30,383 nucleotides of DNA, taken from assembly GCA_022592435.1 (NCBI GenBank), contig JABYQS010000325.1, forward strand, positions 1 to 30,383, read 5' to 3'. Source of the DNA: Cerioporus squamosus. Lineage: Eukaryota > Basidiomycota > Agaricomycetes > Polyporales > Polyporaceae. Below the pieces are notes generated by a model. That model was not told the origin of the DNA and did no database searches. It saw nothing but the letters and a program-made list of their open reading frames with translations. The position numbers were made by a program, and so were the translations under genes. Of this stretch, positions 18,900 to 29,700 are shown in pieces (the stretch's first letter is position 1; each line of letters starts with the position of its first letter).

Positions 18900-21714
18900 G
18901 CGCTAACCATCTCGTCCCCCCGTCGGTCCTCCGCGTGCCGCTGCCCTCGACGTGATCGTCCGCTGCCACTGCCGCTGCCGCTGCCTCATGGTGTCCAGCT
19001 CTCTTCTCTCCCTCTCCCGCAGCAGCCTGCAGCCCACCTTCGCTCTCACAATGCACATGCACCCCGCGGCGTGTCCTCCCAGTTCGCCCGTCCGGGCTCT
19101 AGCTCTGGCTCTCGAACGCCAGCCAATATGTCCATGCTCGGTATGCCCTCCTTCCAGCTCCCCGGGTCCACTCTACACCAACTAACTACTGCAGCATCTC
19201 CGCCCCAGACGCCAGACGCTAACCTCCGTCTCCGTCCACAAAGTTCAAAGTTCAGACCCGCCGTCGGCCGCATATAGCAGCGCGTTCACGGCCCAGTCAG
19301 GTACGCCTCCCAGCGTCCCAGCGCACGCCTTCTCACACACGCATCCCGGCTCCTGCAGCAGGAGCGGGGCCTTAGTCACAGGTTCTCAGATGACCTATTC
19401 CGAGCTGTCCGCCCCCCCCCCCCCCCCCCCTCTCCCCCGACTGCGCGACCACGGAAGCGGCTGTTTGTCGGCCATTCCCACACGATACGCCCGCTGGCCG
19501 GGACCCACGCTGCCGCAGGGTGCACCCACCTGGCACCTGCGGACGCTTCTCGACGGTGTGCACCGTACTGGTGGTGCTGGTGGTGGTGCTGCTGCTTGGC
19601 ACCACGCAGGCCTGAGGCGGCCTCTGGAGCATGGATCGGCGTTCCCTGCGCACCCGCACGCCATCGATCGTAAGCTCGCCCGCGGCCGGGTTCTCGCTGC
19701 AGCGTGAGCCTCAGCGCTCGAGAAGTCTAGGTACTGAACCCATACAGCAAGCAGCACCCTTCACGAGTAACGAGTACGGCGTCTTCAAGCTCGCATCCTC
19801 GGGCGGGGCTGCAGATCTCGGTCCCGAAAACGGTAACGAGCGGGCCCGCGGTACCCGGGGTCCCCTTGCGTCGGACGTCCCCAGGCGGCCTTCCTATTCC
19901 CGCTGATGTGCGCTCACCGAATGCCGCCCCGGCTGGACGGTTGTCGCGCGGGCAGAAGGGTTCACCCGCCGACACGTGTCTTCGAATGGAAAAGAATGGC
20001 GGCGCCCGCGCCCCGACCCCGTGTGACCTGGGCGGGCTCCATCTCCAGGTCCTTCGATGCCGCCCGCCGGTGCGGTGAACGTTCTCCAGCTGACAACTCC
20101 TCCGACGTCGCCTCCCCGTCGGCGGTCCCCGGCCGCCAGCGCGTCTGACCGCCTCGCCGACGTCGGACTCGGCGCGCGCGTGGCCACGCCGCTCTGCACG
20201 GCGGACGGCGCCTCCAGCCACCGCCGACGCGCAGAACGGTCTCGGTTGCGCCACCCGCGGCCCGCCCGAGCATGTGAGGCGCCTGGCGGGACGCGCCTCC
20301 GCCGCGTTGCCACGCGCGGGCAGAACTCCAGCGAGGCCGGTTGTCGTTCGCGACGCCGCCCTGCCGCGGCCGCATGCGCATGATTGTTCGCCGGGGCGCG
20401 AAGGTGATGTCAGAGCACGGTTTCCCCGACGCGCGCCCCCGCCGACGACGACGACATCATCCGCTCGCCAGATCCCTGCGACAGATCCAGGACCGGACGA
20501 CTCCCGAGGCAGGAACGTCTCGCGAACGTGGGCGAGTGCGCCGATTTGCTTCCGCGAGAGACGAGTGGCTGACGCCGCCCCGCAGCGCCAAGCCGAGCTC
20601 TCACCGTGCAGTGCGCACTGGACGCCCTGCGCCCGCATTCGGATTCGGAGAGGCGGAGGCCCACGCGGTGACGGCGAGCCATGTGGACGCTGTCCCCGCC
20701 CATCACAACGCGGCGGAAACGAGGCACCCCAGGGCCCGGCGCCCAGGGGCCGCAGCACATGTCCCGAGTCCCCTTCTCCGACCTCCTGAGGCCTGAGGGT
20801 GGAAGCCCACGCCGCCGCCCGGGGGAACGAACGATTCACGAAACGATGATCGCGGCCTGTTCAGACGGTGTTGGGCTAAGTACGAGCTTCGAATGATCAA
20901 TTCGCGCTGGCCGCCTTGCTTGGGATGGCGCGATTGCCCGCCTTCCAGGACGCACAAGGTCCCGACGAGCGAGCGGGACGGATCACGAGCTCGACGCTTA
21001 AGCTCGACGGCAACTCGACAGCGCTCTTGGGACTCGGGACCAGCCGCCGCCGCCCCGTTTCTACCTCATCCCGATGGCGGACAGGCTGGTCTAGGAGTAG
21101 ACGGCGAACGAGATCCCTCAAACCTCACACTGCATACCGCAGACGGCACAACGACAGCGCACGGATATCGACCCCCTGCGCCCTGCGGTGCGCCCGCCTC
21201 GAGGCGCAAGCTCGCGCTCAAGGCTCGGAGTCGATCCCCGGATTCCACACCGCTGCGCGTGCGCGTGAGACGGCCGGTGCCGGGAACGCGCCTTCGATAT
21301 CCCAGTCGCGACGAAGGAAGGAAACAGCTTCGCCCGCTCTGCGACTGGTCCCTGGGACTCGGACTCGGACGCGGACGCGCCCACGCCCACGCCCCCGACG
21401 AGCCAGGCACGCTTGGTCAATCCCAACTCTAACCCTGATATCAGTGCGAGCGGACACCGCTTACGCACTTGCCAATCCCGTCGTCCCGTCCACCCACGCC
21501 CGCATGCGCCGTCGAAGCCGCCGCTGGCTCTTGGCTGGCTCCCCGCGCAACGGCGGCTCGGGAGTGCGTGGAATCGATGTAGCGATGCCCTCGGGATGGT
21601 TGGACAGCTTCGAGGAAGTTCGAGGTTCGAGCGCCGTCTCCAACGCGCTTTGTGCCGCCTTTGGGAGCTTCAAGTTCCCGTCCGCTGTCAGTGCCAGGAC
21701 GCAGAACGGTATGT
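18900..21714 (+). pseudogene. Broken coding region for a Ser/Pro/Asp-rich protein
   Basis: Several plus-strand stretches read like disordered fungal regulatory protein, but in different frames. About 19020-19250 gives VSSQFARPGSSSGSRTPANM and MSMLGMPSFQLPGS. About 19245-19410 gives PPSAAYSSAFTAQSGTPPSV and SQMTYSELSAPPPPP. About 19740-20070 gives SKQHPSRVTSTASSSSHPRA and LRRTSPGGLPIPADVRSPNA. About 21350-21450 gives DSDSDADAPTPTPPTSQARL and VNPNSNPDISASGHR. The last stretch ends near 21709 at a consensus 5' splice site (GTATGT). I could not build one model: frame changes occur without good introns, one of them at a C19 run, and stops intervene. It is either a decayed gene or a real gene with sequence indels. 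The family is not recognised. Its 370-codon minus-strand frame (19727-20839) is probably chance. Confidence 0.35.
19412..19430. repeat. C19 homopolymer
   Basis: Nineteen C in a row, the longest single-base run in the window. In the plus-strand frame it would encode polyproline (after YSELSA). A run like this is prone to slippage in cells and to length errors in sequencing, so the frame on each side of it cannot be trusted. Confidence 0.9.
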
Positions 21715-24200
21715 AACGGACGGCGGATTCCCGCCGCTTCGACTTCGACCTCGACGGTTCGTCTGATGCTCTAACGCCGCTGGCCCCCCGCAGCGCGACT
21801 CGTCGCTTGTAATCACAGCACGGTGACGCGCATGGCGGGCGAATCGCATTGAGCGGCTTTGCGAGTCGGGCCTGGCCGTCATCCAAGGCTCAAGCAGTAC
21901 GTACATTACAGTCGCCACGGTCGAGAACCTCAGTTGAGTATTGCCTGACCTGTGTTTGTGCGGTAGCGTCGTCTTCTTTCGTGCTTGTCCATCGGCCGTT
22001 CTTGTGTCTCCCGCTCGGTTTCGTTGCAACGGCTTCTTCCACTCCTGGGGTTGCATAGCTCACCGTACGGACAAGACCAAGGGCATTCTCGGCCCCGCCA
22101 TCCGGTATGTACGCATACCTCGCGGTATCGATATGCGCGGCCCGCTATGCCACGCGATTGAGATGTGATATATAACAACAGCATCAACGTCGGCAGCGTG
22201 GACGACCACTGGGTGCAGTCAGTAAATCCTCACGGAACGTCGAGCAGCGCGCACGCAGTGCCCATACGACTCCGAGTGATCTTGATTCTACAGTACATAC
22301 ATCATACAGAATAGGCGAGTGCTATACATCGTGCTTCGCGGGTAGCTCGCGTATCTCAATACATCTGATTCACAGGAACTTCGGCGTCGGGACTCTCACG
22401 CAGGGACCAGGTGGGCCTCTGCTGCAAATCCTCGGAACAGGATTTATCTACTTACAGGAGAGCACGCGCTGCCTGCCCGTCCATGGCCGTCGGTCGGTTC
22501 CCGGGTCCGCCATGGCCGATCGAAAACATGTGGTTGCATAGGCCTTCCCGCGACGTTGCATCCTTGTCGAGATGTCGGAATCCACGGCTCAATCTGAGGC
22601 AGTCCAGACGGAAGTCCAACAAGATTCGGAGTGGGGGACATCACGTCTCCAGCCTGCGTGCTCAGTCTTTGTCTGGTGTCTGGTGCTTTTCCTCGCGCGG
22701 ACACAACTTTCCGGCTCTTCCTCCAGGATGGGACTCACGCAGGCCGCTGGCGAGCGAAGTCGGTTCGACCAACAAGTTCGAACATAAGTGTACTAGTACC
22801 TTCTTGCTGTGGTCGAGAGCATCCCGCACGCAGTCGTCTCGCCCTTCGCTTCCATACCTCGTCCCTCCACCCGGACGACGCGCTCGAGAACACTCGAAAC
22901 CACACTTCCTCGACTGGCGACGGCGACTGAGGAGGCTCTACGTTTGCGTCTGCCAGGTCCCGTACCCCGAAAGGCAGACACGATTACATTCGCTCGAACA
23001 CGGGACTGCGATTGACTGCTTCGAGCTTCGAGCTTCCTGCTTCGTGTTTCGAGGGCCTTCTGTGGTTCAAGGGGTCATCCCTGCGCCTCGCGGCATACGC
23101 ATCAGCACTTCGTAAAGCCACCGAAGAGCCAAGGCCGGCCGACCGACTGACCGACCAACCGACCTGCTACCCTCAGGCTCCAGGCTAGGCCGCAGTAGCA
23201 TCGGGGTCCGGTGACGGGACTGGCCACCAGAAGCAAGGTTTGCGACACTCCCCTAAGCCCTCTCCTCCCCGCTTCCCCTCCCGCCGCCACGCCGCCACGT
23301 GGCTGCGGCGTGTCGGGCAGGCTCACGTCCGGCGTGCCGCTGACACCCCGTCCCGCCGTTCTGGCAGATCTGCTCGACTGCGGTGGAAGACACGGCCAAC
23401 TCTGAGCATGAACAGCGGCCTGTCACCGTGCGCACGTTCCGCCCCGGGTCCTGGGCCTGGGAAGCCGAGGGACTATGGATAGGCTCCAGTCGCAGTGGGC
23501 CACGCTAAGCACGGCGAGGGACGGCGAGCGCGACGTCGTCTCTCCGAGCTGTGTGGACTTCCTCCTGTGCTTCTCTGACGGCGACGGTACAGACCGACTG
23601 CAGCTGGAGTTCCGAGACTGATTGTCCTGCACCGGAGCGTGATGCTGGTCGCCTCGAGGCGTCGGGGCGGTACATGTTCGCGGCTGCGACAGTGCGACTC
23701 GAGCTCGTCTTCTCCGGCGATTGATGCAAGCTGGCCGTGCTCTCGGACGCCTTCTGCGCTCCCGGTCAATCTATCTACGAAACGTCGCGCTCCTCGCTCC
23801 ATCAATCTGCGCCTCGTCCCGCCGGCACTAGGAGTCGTGGCGCCGTTCGACGCAGCCAGGGCTGAGCTGTGCCCATTCAAGTCTGAAGCTTGAAGGCCGG
23901 CATCAATGTCTTTGCGCCCATATGTTCATATCTTTGTGCCCTGAGCGATTGGCTTGATCCTCACTCAACGCTGCGCAACCATAGTAGCCTGCAAGACCAA
24001 CCGCACCTCACTCTTTCATTACAGACGACGCGCGACGTCCCATCGGAGGGCATGTCAGTTACTCGCAAACCGGCTGGTGATCGTCCCCGACACATCGCGC
24101 TGCTGTCGTATGTCGATGCGCCCACAAGCCCCCGAGGATCGCGTCATGTTAACTCAGCCGCATTAAACCACACTGCACGGGTCGCGCCTTCCCCACGACC
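21715..24200. other. Gene-poor stretch with possible ghost exons
   Basis: No gene model can be supported. The piece 22062-22104 reads HRTDKTKGILGPAIR on the plus strand and ends exactly at a good 5' splice site (GTATGT at 22105), but no matching exon follows. A 234-codon plus-strand frame at 22411-23115 changes character along its length and shares the space with frames on both strands. The palindrome GTACTAGTAC lies at 22790. Frames at 23102-23893 are unrecognised. Confidence 0.3.
22790..22799. repeat. Palindrome GTACTAGTAC, copy 2 of 3
   Basis: Same ten bases as at 7087 and 27475, here in gene-poor DNA. The flanks are not similar beyond the core. Confidence 0.5.
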
Positions 24201-26400
24201 TCATCGCATCGCATCTCATCTCATCTTGGCCCCCACACCCCGCCGGCCGCCCACGGTAAGTACATGTACACCACGCAGATCTCGATACCGCACACCCCCG
24301 ACCTAGCTCGCAGGCACAGCACGCGCCCGCGCTCTCCGATAGCAAATTCCGAATCGCCCGCGATCTCCCAACGCGCAGCCCGAGCCCCCGCCCTCTGAAT
24401 TCTGAAACCCTCTCGCGTCTGCCGCTGCGTGTCCGAGTCCGAGCAGTTCTCCGACCGACTGACTGCTGATCCCGCGCCGGACCGCCGGCATCGCAGTACG
24501 TACAGTTGACGCAACGCCCGCACAAAGCAAGCTCACGTCGTGGCATCTCGACTCGCCGACTCTCGACCGCCACGCCCCCACCCCGACCCCCTGTCTTCGC
24601 GCCTCCCGTCACCCCCGTCGGCGGCCAGACTTGGTCACGAGCCCCTGGAAGCGCGATTCTAGCTTCTCCGGCTCCATGCTAGCAGAGACTCTCGCGGCAA
24701 CGTGTTCACCGCGTTGTACGCGGGACACATACAGCATCCCAGGAAATCGCGGACGAGGTGGATCGTCCAGTTCGGCTCACCGAGTGTTTGGGATCGCTGC
24801 TGGTGGAGCTCACCTTGATGGGCCCGCTGTGCAATGTTTCACTGAGCGCGGACGGTCCGACGCTCAATACTGAACGAGCACCCGCAAGTCCCGAACCCGC
24901 GCCGCGCTCGCGGACGGCCGCTCTATCTTCACGGACGACACCGCACCAATGGCATCGCGAGGCGACCCACGAACGGCGCGGGTGGCGCATGTTTCCCGTG
25001 CGTTCAGCCAGACGGACTCCGAACCTACGGCACTGGCAAGCTATCCCTTACGGTCCTGCGTCTGGCTCAGGCTGGCTGCGGCCCTGCCCGTGTGCGGCGG
25101 TTAGTCGCTCTCCGAGGGGCGAACGGTGCAGCCGCTGGCCGTGTCTTCGTGCATCGCGGCTCTCGTGCGGTCGGTAGCTTCTGCGGGCTGGCTGCCGCAT
25201 GCTGCGGGAGCGCCTTCTCGTCGGCCGTGTCGGCGTGTCGGTGTGGGTGTTCCAGCAGACCTTCTCGGGAGTCTTCCCTCCACAACGGGACGCGGGCGCC
25301 GTGCGGGGCTTCTTCTGCTCTCTGGGATGACCACCCATGCACATGGGGGGTTCTGTTCTATCACCGTCCTGCCACAAGTGCACCACCTGCATGCACGCCC
25401 ACTCTCTCCGTCTGTGTCCACCTCAAGTTCAGGCTCGGGGTTCTCTGTAGAGTCCATTCAGCTCCCGTCCCACGCTCATCCCGCTTCGCGCTTCCCTGCT
25501 CCTCGGGATCCTCTTGTCTTCGCGGGCTAGTCCAGGCTGCGACTGTGATGCGTGCTACATACTTGCTGCTGGTGCTTGGCGGCAGCCTGCAGCCTCTCGC
25601 CCGGGTGCAGATACGGATCACAACGCACAGTGCGACATGCGAACCCGCAGGCAGATGCAGATGGCAAGATAACTCGAACGCCGACCTCGAGGACAGGACC
25701 GCGTTCGTTCGTGTCCCCGTCCGCCCGGACATATCGTAACATACCCATCACGTCGCCTGCCGCCCCGAGGTCGTCCGGTTCGAGTTAGTGCGTGCGCGGC
25801 AGCCGTCGTCGGCTTGTCTTCGTCATGGCCTTGAGGCATGGGGCAGCCAGTGCTTCGGGAGACTAACGCAGCACCGCAGGAATACTGTCGACTCCAGCGC
25901 GGGACGGTGACGGAAAGGCAGGGAGGGCGGGTAGGTCATCCGGGCGGGTAGGTAGGTGCCCACTGCCAAGTCATCTGGCTTCCCTGGACGTACGCCCGGT
26001 GTCGGGCGTGTGCAACGAGGCCGCAGCCAGGAGGAGCCCGAAGAGCACACCTGCTGCTAGTGCCTGCAGTACGTAGATCATCAATCGATGGCTGACGTGA
26101 TCTTCGTACGTCGCAGCGAAGCTGCACTGTGACTGGACCCGCGCGTGCGTGTGCGCGGACGCCTTGTATTTCGCGCGGCTTTGTTTTCCTTACTGGGACG
26201 TCCGAATCAGCTTCAGCGCGTGTGTGTGGTCCCGACGGCAATAGTAGGGCGTTCCCTGAGCGAGTTGTGCTGCGAAGGCCACGACGAAGCGGCGTGGTGG
26301 GGAGGAAGGGTCAAGCTCGGTTTGTGCGGTGTGTCTCTCTGTTCTCTGGCCTCCTCCGTCTACTCTGACCTATGTATCCTGGACTAGTTTCTCCTGGTCG
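24201..26400. other. Gene-poor stretch, nothing recognised
   Basis: Many overlapping open frames exist but none has a domain I know. On the plus strand, the piece from about 24730 to 24870 (GNRGRGGSSSSAHRVFGIAA) and the piece near 24930 (ALADGRSIFTDDTAPMASRG) look mildly protein-like in one frame separated by a stop. A strong 5' splice-like site (GTAAGT) is at 24256. A GCGGGTAGGT motif occurs twice near 25926-25955. I see no RNA gene: a GGTTCGAGT at 25777 resembles a tRNA T loop but has no D arm upstream. Confidence 0.3.
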
Positions 26401-28140
26401 ATCCGTAGCGGACGACTTGCGGCTGAGTGCCCGAGGATCCAACTGCGCAAGTGCATGCGTTCATCAGCGCCATAGTCAATCCCGAAGCCGCCGCGGCCGT
26501 CTACGTCGTCTCAAGGAGGCGCTCCACCCTGTCAGTCGTCCCAAAGATCACGGACAAATGGTACGACATGCATATGCCACCACCGCCAGTGGCCCGACTA
26601 ACGTACACAACCTACTCAGCTAACGTTCGCACAAAGCAATCTCATCACGCCCTCAACGTCACCAGCACAGGCAGTGGCACCAGTTGCCGCGAAGCATCCG
26701 ACCGAGTCACATTCCGCCGTGCACCGTAGCGCGGCTACAAACCGAACGCCGCCGGGAGAGGACTCTCGGTCATTCAACGAACGAATGTGTCGGCACATGT
26801 ACAGCCGACAGCCACATACTAATAGCCATTAGTACTCGGCGGCTCCAGGCTGTGCGTGCGCCATCCCTCTTCTAGTTCAGACGAACAACTTGAACTTGAA
26901 CTAGGTCTGCTCCCGACCGCTCTAGCGCCCCGATCCCATAACATGTCGTGAAGCGGACGATCTCCTCGGCGTCGGAGCGCGTATTCAACCCGACGCAGAC
27001 CGACGGCTCCATCTCGCCTTCACCTCCATCCCTCATACCAGTGAGTTACCCGCCTTAACCAAGTATACTCGTATATGGGGACGCGCGAGGCCAGAGACGG
27101 GGAGAAGCGCAAGAACCGCGCTCCGGCCACGGTCAGAACGTAGAAGCGCGGATGCTCAGGCGACGCCGGGATTCCTCGAGGGCATGTTTCAGAGACTCGG
27201 ACTCGGAGGCGGGGAAGTTCGAGTGCGGACGGACGCCGCCCGCTCCGGCGAGTCGCACCACGCGGCGCGCGACTGCTCCCTCCTTCTCATTCTCGGGGGA
27301 ATGGCTAGCCCGAGTGAGTAGTGCTGCTCGTGCCAGGTTTCGGGGAAGACGTTCTGTGAAGAAGATCACCCTCGCCACTGGCGGGATCGGGATCACATCA
27401 GGTCGCGCGACTCCGGCCGCTGGTCGAACTTCATTGTGGAGGCTGGATTACGAGCGCGACGGGATGCCCCCACTGTACTAGTACTCGAGGGCGCCGGAGC
27501 GGCTGCTTGCGACTGACTCGGCTCCTGCCTTGAGTGGACGACGAGGTCATGGACTCTCTGTGTGACCGTGTGCTGGGTGAACTTGAACCTGGCGGCTTGG
27601 GCAAACAAGTCTCGTCGGTGGGTTCTTCGCTGGGAGGAGCCCCATGCTTCAGCAAAGGCGGGTTTATGGTCGACCAGTCTCAGAGCTGGTGCGGAGACGG
27701 GAGACTCGGGCGGCCTGAGTCCCCGCAGGGGCAGTGACAACCTGCAGAATGTGCGTCGCACTCAGTACACGCTCTTCCGAACGAACCGCCACTTTGTCAC
27801 CGGCCCTTCGTTTAGCTAGCCAGATCCTCGAGCCAGGCAGACCCATCTTATGGACGTTATGGAAAGGCATGTGCGTGGGTCGATATTTATGCGGTACGGT
27901 CAGTAACCACCTATCATAGCAGCGCGCCGTCGCTGAGTCCGTCGGGAGTGCTGTACGTGCTCGAAACTATATCCGAAGGACAGCCATGCGTACCTACTGT
28001 GTGGCTGCTACATGGCGCTGGACAGTGGCGCTGCAGTAAGTACAGGGGCCGTACGCGTCCGAGTAGTTAACCACACCAGACGTGCCTCGCACGAGTCACT
28101 ACGGGGACACACGCAGTCGGAGCCTGAGAACCCGCTGTAT
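26401..28140. other. Gene-poor stretch with exon-like blocks
   Basis: No complete gene. The plus strand at about 26427-26570 reads AQVHAFISAIVNPEAAAAVY followed by VVPKITDKWYDM. At about 26950-27040 it reads VKRTISSASERVFNPTQTDG, ending at a consensus GTGAGT (27041). At about 27420-27480 NFIVEAGLRARRDAPTVLVL and at 27530-27735 an open frame starting MDDEVMDSLC follow in other frames. These could be exons of one decayed gene, but I could not join them. GTACTAGTAC lies at 27475, and a GTAAGT stands at 28036. Confidence 0.3.
27475..27484. repeat. Palindrome GTACTAGTAC, copy 3 of 3
   Basis: Same ten bases as at 7087 and 22790, at the end of an open frame in gene-poor DNA. The bases before it (CT) match copy 1. 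Confidence 0.5.
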
Positions 28141-28437
28141 CTTCGTGGCGTAATACTCATACGTCTGCCATGACCCGACTTTACACGGTTTACTCACCTA
28201 CTAGTAGTAGCCCGGCATGGACTTCTAATCAAACTGGCCTCCGAGTCACCCACCGACAACCGCGAGCGACACCGTCGGCAATGGGCCGTCTACCGGCGCA
28301 CGTCGGAAAAAACGTCGATAGCTTGCATTGCACGGTACTATCGCAACACGTCGGAGGGTGTCAGTCTCTCTCACAGAGGCAATATCCTAGCACGCACGTC
28401 CTGTGGCTACATGCCACATCGCCTCATCTCAGCGACA

Positions 28438-28477
28438 CACCGACACCGACACCGACGCGACGACGACGACGACGACG
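28438..28477. repeat. (CACCGA)n followed by (CGA)7
   Basis: About three hexamer copies pass into a run of CGA triplets, ending at GTACC. It is a simple-sequence tract with no coding support around it. Confidence 0.7.
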
Positions 28478-28827
28478 TACCTCTCCCGGTCCCTCACCGC
28501 ACGATCGCTCTCGAACCTGGCCCACCGCAGTACTGCCAGTGGTCCCTCCGGATGCAGCGTCCACCACTCGCACTGGCAGGTGCGCTTCCGGGTCCATCGA
28601 GCCCGTCACGGTGCGTCTGACTCGGAGCGTCTGAGTCAGACTCCTCGCCGCCACTGTGGATGGACACAGGTGCTAACTAAGTATATGCCCGCCCGACGCC
28701 AAGACTCGGGCGCCCGGGAGCCCAATGCGCATCCAGTAGACACCGAAATTCCCGATGAGTACTGGTAACGCCCTCGGAGGCACAGTGTGCGCAGCGTCCG
28801 TCTCGCACTGCTGGGATGTGATGCAGC

Positions 28828-28850
28828 GGTCCTCGGTCCTCGGTCCTCGG
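28828..28850. repeat. Three tandem copies of GGTCCTC
   Basis: Three perfect seven-base units plus two bases stand in tandem, a small minisatellite of odd unit length in non-coding DNA. Confidence 0.75.
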
Positions 28851-29700
28851 CACAGAGGCGTGCAGACAGAGCGCGCCGGGGGAGCTTCGCGGCCCAGAGC
28901 GTCGTCGACGTCGTGTGCGATACCTCCCCTAGCCACGGTCTCAGTGGGTGAGTCTTGAGCCTGTCCGAGTCGGTGGCGGCGGGGTTGCTGAATACTGGGG
29001 ACATGCGGCCCGGGAGCTTGCACGGGGCGGGGCGGGGAGATGTAAGCACTCTACATGGACACGATGGACGCGCCGGTAGCTGATAGCTGGGGAGCCGGCA
29101 CTGCGGCAGTGTGCATGATAGAGGGGAGTGGACAGGAGTGGACTCCAGAGGACTCGCTCCTCCTCGCGCTCGCAGCGTCCGAGTCACCGGCGACCCGCTG
29201 TAAATCCTGGACAGCCTTCCCTCGTGCGTCGTGCCCGGCGGCGGCGGTTAGGACATAGGCTAGGTGCAGGATCATTATATTGACATGATGGAAATGGCGA
29301 CCGGGCACGATTCGTACTCGGAGCGCGCCTGCCCGCCGCTGATCGACTCGGATGAGGTGCCAGCGGTGACCGTGGGTTTCCCGAGTTGACTTGGTGTGCG
29401 GTGTGCTGGTCCCCTCCAGCCTGCCAGTGGCGCCGGACCTCGTGAATGTGAATGTTGTGATACTGCGTGCAGACTGCTCGCGTGTCGCGACCGCCCGCCC
29501 GTCCGTTCGTCTGCAGCGGCCTACGATATCTAGGCTATAGGCCATGGGCTCGCGCACCTGCGTACGCATACGTCCCCGACGTGTCACTCGGGCAGCACTC
29601 CACCCGGGATCTCGCACCATGGCAGCGTGGATGCATGTTCCCTGCCCATCGTGCGACCAGGACCATACATACAGACGTGTGCGAGTGTGCGAGCGTCCGC

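Larger units (their letters stand above)
28141..29700. other. Gene-poor stretch with simple repeats
   Basis: A plus-strand frame at 28170-28634 has 154 codons but includes the simple repeat at 28438-28477 and shows no domain. A second frame ends AHPVDTEIPDEYW at 28768, behind a CTAACTAAG that looks like a branch site plus 3' splice site. Minus-strand frames (28636-29187, 29051-29620) compete. No confident gene. Confidence 0.3.

Noticed and set aside
19727..20839. Minus-strand frame of 370 codons, the longest in the right half
   Set aside because: Very rich in Arg, Gly, Ala and Pro with no domain or periodic structure, no splice or promoter support, and it lies opposite stretches that look more like real protein. 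Long stop-free runs are expected in such GC-rich DNA.
22411..23115. 234-codon plus-strand frame as a gene
   Set aside because: No domain, uneven composition and equal-quality competing frames on both strands. I keep the region only as gene-poor DNA.
25770..25800. GGTTCGAGT as a tRNA T loop
   Set aside because: There is no D arm, no pairing T stem and no acceptor at tRNA spacing.
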